DNA of 11,412 nt from Pseudomonadota bacterium (GTDB lineage: Bacteria; Bdellovibrionota_B; Oligoflexia; Oligoflexales; Bin106): contig JAPOQT010000068.1 in NCBI GenBank assembly GCA_026710525.1, positions 1 through 11,412 on the forward strand, given 5' to 3'. Positions 7,195 through 11,412 of this stretch are shown piece by piece (the stretch's first letter is position 1; every line of letters starts with the position of its first letter). The position numbers and the translations under genes were made by a program. The notes under the pieces were generated by a model. The model had not been told where the DNA came from and did not search any database. It saw only the letters and a list, made by a program, of their open reading frames with translations.

Positions 7195-8988
7195 TTATCT
7201 CTCTGGGATCTTGTGTTCCTCTTTAGAGCAATCCTTATTGGCATTAAAAGGACCATGGGCTTCATCAAGTGCTTTGATTTTTGCTAATACCATTTTAAAT
7301 ATATCTTCGGGTGGCGCAAATTTCACTGACTGACGGTAATAACAAAATCCTTGACTATATTCTTCGTTAGACAGATAGAGTTCTGCCATACGTATTTGGG
7401 GTCGCCAACTGTTAGGAAAGTATTTGTGGAGTTGAATAATCGCCTCAACAGCTCTGTCTTTATGATCTTCTTGAGCCATAGCACAATTGACTTTCGTATC
7501 TAAAATAGCTTCGTCGTAAGGATTAATATGCTCTTCATCAATTTGATAATGAAAACGATCTAATTGAGCACAACGATTATTTTTATGATAGCGATCAAAG
7601 AGCATAGCAATGTGCTTAGATCGATGCTCCCTAATATCTCTAATAAGAACCTTTAACGCGACTTCCCAAAAAGAATCTGTTTTTTCTAAAGCGCCTGAGT
7701 GTTCTAAAACCCGCTGAGCTGCTAAGTGACTAATCGCCCTAGAACGAAACAGGGCATTACGCAGGGAACGAATATTACCTTTTTGTTTATACTCGAGATA
7801 AATCGATAGTAGTACGAGAGATAGGGCTGTATCTTTAAGTGGGTGAGAACGATGTAACTCCTTGGCTGCTTTATGTTTACCGCTCTCTCTCAGAGCAATA
7901 ACTTTCGCTGTATGATCATCAAGTGGGCGCTCATTTTGTGCAGTGAATGAACTTATAATATTCTTGGCATGATTATTTTGGCTCTTAACCACGGCAATAT
8001 CGGCTAACCTATTATGACAATGAACAAACCAAGGAAAGTTCTGACGACACTCGTTGAGTGTGCTCTCTGCTTGGATGAGTGACGTTTTTCCCTGCCATCG
8101 GTAACGATGATAATAAATCGCGGCACGGGTTGAAGGCAACTCCTCTTGGAGCGAGGCTAGCTCTTGATACACTTTGTTAGCTGAGTCCTTGTCATCGACT
8201 AATTCGTAGCAAATAGCTTGGTAGGTTGACAAAATAGGCGAAGGTTTGTCAAGTAGACGTAGCTCCGCAACTAACTCGAATACCCTGGGACAATGACCAT
8301 CCAAAAGAGCTGAGAAACCAGCAATCTCAAATCCTTGAGTACCTTGAGGTGTAATGCGATGAACATGCTCACCTATATGACCTAAAACGACAGATGGCTT
8401 AAAGTTAAGCAGAGTATGGAAAAAATGCTCAATAAACAACTGTGACGCCGTTGACACCCCCTGGACCTGTGTATTGGGAAACGGCCCGACAGCTAGTAAC
8501 TCCTCATGAAAGTGTTCAAAATCACAATTGAGTTTTCCTCTCTGAGTAGGGGGAGTGCTCGCGATAATCTTGTTACAGCTGGAATTAAGATGAATAGGCC
8601 GTTTCGTTGTTTGGGAAAAAGATGATGATATGTTGTCAACATCTTTGGCATTTGCAGCATCAGAAGTAGCTTTTCTCAGGGCAATATAATATTTTTGTAA
8701 GTTATCATTCGGTAGATAGAATAGTTTAAATTTTTGGGGTAAAATTCTAGGGCCACCCACATAAAGGTCGTTCCAACCTTCCTGTAAAAAAAACCTGGTG
8801 CCATCCCTTGATACTTTAGTCTTTTGTCCGTCTGATGAAAATAAAAAACCAGGACCGTTACTATAAATATATACGGGATAACTGGGAGGCAATGGGTTAT
8901 CCTCTGGGTTTTCCTGTGAGTAACCATTAAGCACTCCCATACCTAAGATGATTCCTAAGATGGTAAATCGTAAACATTTGACAAACAT
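7195..8988 (-). CDS. Exported TPR-like repeat protein of unknown function
   Basis: I do not recognise a named family. From ATG 8988 the product has 597 residues. Residues 1-24 form a Sec signal peptide: Lys and Arg early, hydrophobic core TILGIILGMGVL, and a likely cut near GYS/QE. There is no lipobox, so a soluble periplasmic or secreted protein is expected. After it, residues about 36-92 look like a small beta-rich, PEGA-like domain (YPVYIYSNGPG to LQEGWNDLYVGG). From about 200 onward the sequence is helical with TPR-like pairs. The clearest is near 527-560, where RPQIRMAELYLSNEEYSQGF runs on to YYRQSVKFAPP. About ten Cys residues are spread over the mature part, compatible with disulfides. 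TTG 9000 is an alternative start adding four residues; GAGA lies 6 nt before it, whereas ATG 8988 has no clear site. The gene converges on murA with a 17-nt gap and diverges from aat. It probably serves as a protein-protein scaffold in the envelope, but that is inference. Confidence 0.8.
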   Translation of the reverse strand: MFVKCLRFTILGIILGMGVLNGYSQENPEDNPLPPSYPVYIYSNGPGFLFSSDGQKTKVSRDGTRFFLQEGWNDLYVGGPRILPQKFKLFYLPNDNLQKYYIALRKATSDAANAKDVDNISSSFSQTTKRPIHLNSSCNKIIASTPPTQRGKLNCDFEHFHEELLAVGPFPNTQVQGVSTASQLFIEHFFHTLLNFKPSVVLGHIGEHVHRITPQGTQGFEIAGFSALLDGHCPRVFELVAELRLLDKPSPILSTYQAICYELVDDKDSANKVYQELASLQEELPSTRAAIYYHRYRWQGKTSLIQAESTLNECRQNFPWFVHCHNRLADIAVVKSQNNHAKNIISSFTAQNERPLDDHTAKVIALRESGKHKAAKELHRSHPLKDTALSLVLLSIYLEYKQKGNIRSLRNALFRSRAISHLAAQRVLEHSGALEKTDSFWEVALKVLIRDIREHRSKHIAMLFDRYHKNNRCAQLDRFHYQIDEEHINPYDEAILDTKVNCAMAQEDHKDRAVEAIIQLHKYFPNSWRPQIRMAELYLSNEEYSQGFCYYRQSVKFAPPEDIFKMVLAKIKALDEAHGPFNANKDCSKEEHKIPER

Positions 8989-9000
8989 ATGAATGAACAA

Positions 9001-9175
9001 AACAAGTCTCTAGCGTAGTTAAAATTTATGAGATAATACTGAGGGTAACAGGTGCAACATCGGAACTTTAGTGACTAATTTAAAAAAATATTACTAGTTT
9101 TATATCTTCAGCCATAGTTAACCCTATTTTATTCATAGCTGTGTTAAGCTATGATCTTTATTTCTTGAGATCTTT
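9001..9175. promoter_or_regulatory. Divergent intergenic region between the TPR gene and aat
   Basis: This AT-rich region must carry the promoters for both divergent genes. For aat, TATGAT (9150-9155) is a fair -10 element, but no good -35 sits 17 nt upstream. For the minus-strand gene, TATTAT (complement of 9033-9038) could be a -10, with no convincing -35. GAGA (9167-9170) is a suitable ribosome binding site for ATG 9176. No small open frame of note is present. Confidence 0.45.
9134..9153. repeat. Perfect 7-bp inverted repeat upstream of aat
   Basis: CATAGCT and AGCTATG flank a 6-nt spacer (GTGTTA). The right arm overlaps the candidate -10 TATGAT at 9150-9155, the position expected of a repressor operator. 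No T-run follows, so it is not a terminator. A regulator is not identifiable. Confidence 0.4.
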
Positions 9176-9177
9176 AT
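9153..9177 (+). repeat. Direct repeat GATCTTTAT flanking the aat start
   Basis: GATCTTTAT occurs at 9153-9161 and again at 9169-9177, 16 nt apart. The second copy contains the first two bases of the aat ATG and follows the ribosome binding site. It may be chance in AT-rich DNA or a short duplication. Confidence 0.4.
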
Positions 9178-9769
9178 GTCACCACTGACCCCAAAACCCA
9201 TACCACTTGAACTCTCCCCTGCTTATTTCATTTTTGCTTATAGAAAAGGCTATTTCCCTATGAGCAACGAAGATCACACAAAAATTGAGTGGTATCTTCC
9301 TGATGATAGAGCTGTTATGTTTTTAGATAAATTTCATGTTTCTCGATCTTTGGGGAGAGTGATCAAAAAAAGAGACTTTGAAATATCTTTTAATCATCAG
9401 TTTTTACAGGTGATGAAAGCATGTGCTAATCGCCCAGAAACCTGGATTAGTCCTGACTTGATCGATGCTTTTCAGGGGTTGTTTGAGCTTGGTTACGCTG
9501 AATCAGTGGAGGTTACCCGTCGTGGTGTTTTAGTGGGCGGTGTATACGGTGTGAGGGTGGAAAAAGCTTTTTTTGCTGAAAGTATGTTCCATCGTGAATC
9601 GAATATGTCTAAAGTCGCTCTCTGGGCTCTTGTCACAAAACTAAAACAAGATGGGTTTACTTTTTTTGATTGTCAGATGATGTCGGAGCACCTGAAAAGT
9701 TTAGGCGCTGAAACTCTGACGAACACTCAGTTTCAGAGTTTGTTAGCCTCTGCTCTATCAGCTAGGTAA
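9176..9769 (+). CDS. aat: Leucyl/phenylalanyl-tRNA-protein transferase
   Basis: The 197-residue cytoplasmic enzyme moves Leu or Phe from aminoacyl-tRNA to proteins with N-terminal Arg or Lys, making primary destabilising residues for the ClpS/ClpAP N-end rule pathway. Family landmarks are AYRKGYFPM (21-29), DDRAV, FHVSRSL (53-59), TWISPDLIDA (89-98, W90 = E. coli W111), SVEV, LVGGVYGV, FFAESMF (132-138, with F132 and E135 matching F153 and E156), SKVAL, and FDCQ (164-167, with D165 and Q167 matching the catalytic D186 and Q188). The N-terminal extension of the E. coli enzyme (234 residues) is missing. E. coli W49 (FPW) is M29 here, a substitution seen in the short form typical of alphaproteobacteria. 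All presumed catalytic residues otherwise remain. The next gene follows after 32 nt and may be co-transcribed. Confidence 0.95.
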   Translation: MSPLTPKPIPLELSPAYFIFAYRKGYFPMSNEDHTKIEWYLPDDRAVMFLDKFHVSRSLGRVIKKRDFEISFNHQFLQVMKACANRPETWISPDLIDAFQGLFELGYAESVEVTRRGVLVGGVYGVRVEKAFFAESMFHRESNMSKVALWALVTKLKQDGFTFFDCQMMSEHLKSLGAETLTNTQFQSLLASALSAR

Positions 9770-9801
9770 TTTCTCCTAACACTATTATAAACGGAGCCAC
9801 C

Positions 9802-11037
9802 ATGTTGAGATTATCACGTCGTGAATGGGCTTGGTGTTTTTATGACGTCGGAAATTCTGCGTTTTACACCACAATCGTCGCTGGTTTTTTCCCTGTTTTC
9901 TTTAAAGAATACTGGAGTCAAGGAGTTGCGCCATCCCTGTCTACATCTTATCTGTCATTTGCCAGCTCTATTGCCGCATTGGTTGTTGCTTTACTATCAC
10001 CGGCGTTGGGCATGGTGGCTAGCAGAACTCTTGGTAAATCATGGTTGATTGGGATTACGGGTATCGGTATTCTTTCATGCTTTATGTTAGCTTTTTTAGG
10101 GCCAAATCAAGCTGGATCAGCGCTCTTGGTCTTTGCCGTTGGTTCTGCGAGTGCTGCCCTAGCCCTCACTATTTACGACTCTATGATGACTCAAATCACC
10201 ACCAAAGATCGGTACAACCAACTATCTCTTGCTGGTTATGCCTTTGGTTATCTTGGTGGCGGCATACTACTCGCACTCAATTGTGCCATGACTCTTAATC
10301 CTGAGCTTTTTTATCTGAGTGATAAAGCCCAAGCAGTGAAAGTGTCGTTTATTTCTGTGGGGGTATGGTGGTTGATTTTTCTCTTTCCTCTCATTAAATG
10401 GGTACCACAACAAAAAGTCACTCAGTTGCCACTCAACACGGTTTTTTCAGGCTTTTCTGCCCTCTATCATACAGCTAGCAAAATTGTTACCACCAAACAC
10501 ATGAGTCTGTTTTTGCTTGCTTATTGGTGTTATATCGATGGTGTGGGCACAGTGATGCGGATGGCTGTGGATTATGGTATGTCTTTGGGATTTTCATCAA
10601 ATCATCTCATTGTCGCCTTGCTAATTGTTCAATTTTTGAGCTTCCCTTGTGCTCTAGGTTTTATATATGCTGCAGAAAAAATTGGCGCAAAAAACGGTCT
10701 TTACATTGGTATTGCTATTTATTGTGTGATCACCATTGGTGCTTACTTTATGACCAGTGTTAGTCATTTTTATCTTTTAGCTTGTGGTGTAGCCTTAGCT
10801 CAAGGTGGTCTGCAGGCACTGTCACGTAGTTACTTTGCCCATATGATTCCTAAAGAACAGTCGGGTGAGTATTTTGGTTTTTATAACACGGTGGGCAAAG
10901 TAGCAACAATCTTTGGGCCTCTTGCTGTTGGCGTTGTAGCTTTGGTAAGCGGCAGCAATCGACTCGCTATTTTAAGTATTCTGATTTTATTTTTATTAGG
11001 TGCCATCTTACTAGGGCGTAGTGCCTATCATCGGTAG
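9802..11037 (+). CDS. UMF1/Atg22-like major facilitator superfamily permease
   Basis: The 411-residue inner-membrane protein has about 12 hydrophobic helices (for example near 22-34, 52-72, 81-99, 105-125, 142-160, 181-199, 235-250, 266-290, 299-317, 322-340, 366-383 and 387-404). The opening WAWCFYDVGNSAF matches the UMF1 signature WxxYDxANSxF. AYWCYIDGVGTV (240-251) and GGLQALSRSYFAHMIP (335-350), followed by GEYFGFYNTVGK, are further family landmarks shared with the vacuolar Atg22 amino-acid effluxers. Substrates of bacterial UMF1 proteins are largely unknown; amino-acid export is only a guess from Atg22. ATG 9802 has a good ribosome binding site (GGAG at 9793-9796). The gene lies 32 nt after aat, probably in one operon. 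It is complete, ending at TAG before a 222-nt gap. Confidence 0.9.
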   Translation: MLRLSRREWAWCFYDVGNSAFYTTIVAGFFPVFFKEYWSQGVAPSLSTSYLSFASSIAALVVALLSPALGMVASRTLGKSWLIGITGIGILSCFMLAFLGPNQAGSALLVFAVGSASAALALTIYDSMMTQITTKDRYNQLSLAGYAFGYLGGGILLALNCAMTLNPELFYLSDKAQAVKVSFISVGVWWLIFLFPLIKWVPQQKVTQLPLNTVFSGFSALYHTASKIVTTKHMSLFLLAYWCYIDGVGTVMRMAVDYGMSLGFSSNHLIVALLIVQFLSFPCALGFIYAAEKIGAKNGLYIGIAIYCVITIGAYFMTSVSHFYLLACGVALAQGGLQALSRSYFAHMIPKEQSGEYFGFYNTVGKVATIFGPLAVGVVALVSGSNRLAILSILILFLLGAILLGRSAYHR

Positions 11038-11259
11038 TGTTTGAGTACTCGTAAGAGATGGGAAATTTTATGGCTCTTCTTAAGACAACCATTTAAGTAG
11101 CGACCACTAATAATCAAAAATGATAAAGTGTAACCCACTGATTATTCAAAACTTTTATATAAAAACTTGTTAGATAGTTGGTCACCGCCGAATGGCTTAA
11201 TAGTGCCAGTTTGTATGTGTTTCATGTTTTTTAATTTATCATTTATCAGGTAAGTCATC
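11038..11259. other. Intergenic region before the lipoprotein gene
   Basis: This AT-rich stretch has no tRNA-like fold and no gene that I can see. AATAATC (11109-11115) and GATTATT (11140-11146) form a 7-bp inverted repeat with a 24-nt loop, too loose for a standard terminator. TTGTTA (11167-11172) could be a -35, but no -10 sits at the right distance. AGG (11248-11250) is a likely ribosome binding site for ATG 11260. Confidence 0.35.
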
Positions 11260-11412
11260 ATGGTTTTATTCAATAAAGTAAAAAATATTTTACCCCTTCC
11301 CCCCTATTTTCATAGTACTTCTCTAAAATTTTCTACCACAGGGTTCATGATTCATGCTGGTATTATTGTTGGGTTAACCCTATTTTCTGGTTGTCAGGAT
11401 TCCGCAGTTGAG
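11260..11412 (+). CDS. Putative lipoprotein, N-terminal fragment (continues past window)
   Basis: The frame is open for 51 codons to the window end. An in-frame TAA at 11251-11253 shows that the start is not further upstream, and AGG precedes ATG 11260 by 9 nt. The visible peptide has a hydrophobic segment (about 31-42) leading to LFSGC, a canonical lipobox with the lipidated Cys at residue 45 (codon 11392-11394). Gln and Asp follow it, which in Gram-negative lipoproteins would influence sorting; Asp is at +3, so the classic +2 Asp retention signal is absent. The 44 residues before Cys are long for a lipoprotein signal. Translation could start at the internal Met30 (ATG 11347), although that version lacks Lys and Arg. 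Function is unknown. Confidence 0.6.
   Translation, partial: MVLFNKVKNILPLPPYFHSTSLKFSTTGFMIHAGIIVGLTLFSGCQDSAVE

Noticed and set aside
11109..11146. AATAATC/GATTATT as a terminator for the permease gene
   Set aside because: Seven AT-rich pairs with a 24-nt loop and no T-tract are too weak.

Overview
The window is AT-leaning chromosomal DNA from a Gram-negative bacterium. The evidence is an RseP-type envelope protease, an Aat-type aminoacyl-tRNA-protein transferase, an exported periplasmic-type repeat protein and the start of a lipoprotein with a lipobox. The rseP-tsaB proximity and the short FPM-type Aat would fit a proteobacterial or Bdellovibrionota/Oligoflexia-like lineage. That placement is inference; no rRNA or tRNA gene is present to settle it. 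Genes are densely packed, no mobile element or CRISPR array is visible, and most of the content is housekeeping.

Positions 1-2632 (+) hold a run of closely spaced genes: the 3' end of an RseP/site-2 protease gene, a divergent and enlarged TsaB-like gene (t6A tRNA modification), and asd (aspartate-semialdehyde dehydrogenase) beginning 3 nt after tsaB on a GTG codon. After a gap of about 110 nt come a 1043-residue SWIM plus SNF2 helicase-like protein and murA. The murA ribosome binding site overlaps the helicase stop codon, so these two are probably translated from one message. The first and last steps represented here both feed envelope building: asd supplies aspartate semialdehyde for lysine and, where present, diaminopimelate, and murA commits UDP-GlcNAc to peptidoglycan. 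MurA carries Asp (D117) where most enzymes have the fosfomycin-reactive Cys.

Positions 7195-8988 (-) hold a convergent gene for an exported, cysteine-containing TPR-like protein that I do not recognise. Its 5' side faces a divergent intergenic region (9001-9175) that contains a perfect 7-bp inverted repeat and a short direct repeat upstream of aat.

Positions 9176-11037 (+) hold aat and a UMF1/Atg22-like MFS permease, spaced as a likely operon. A 222-nt non-coding gap follows, then the first 51 codons of a probable lipoprotein gene that runs off the window.

I found no convincing new multi-gene system. The items most worth a second look are the natural Cys-to-Asp MurA, the SNF2-murA coupling, the enlarged TsaB and the orphan exported TPR protein.
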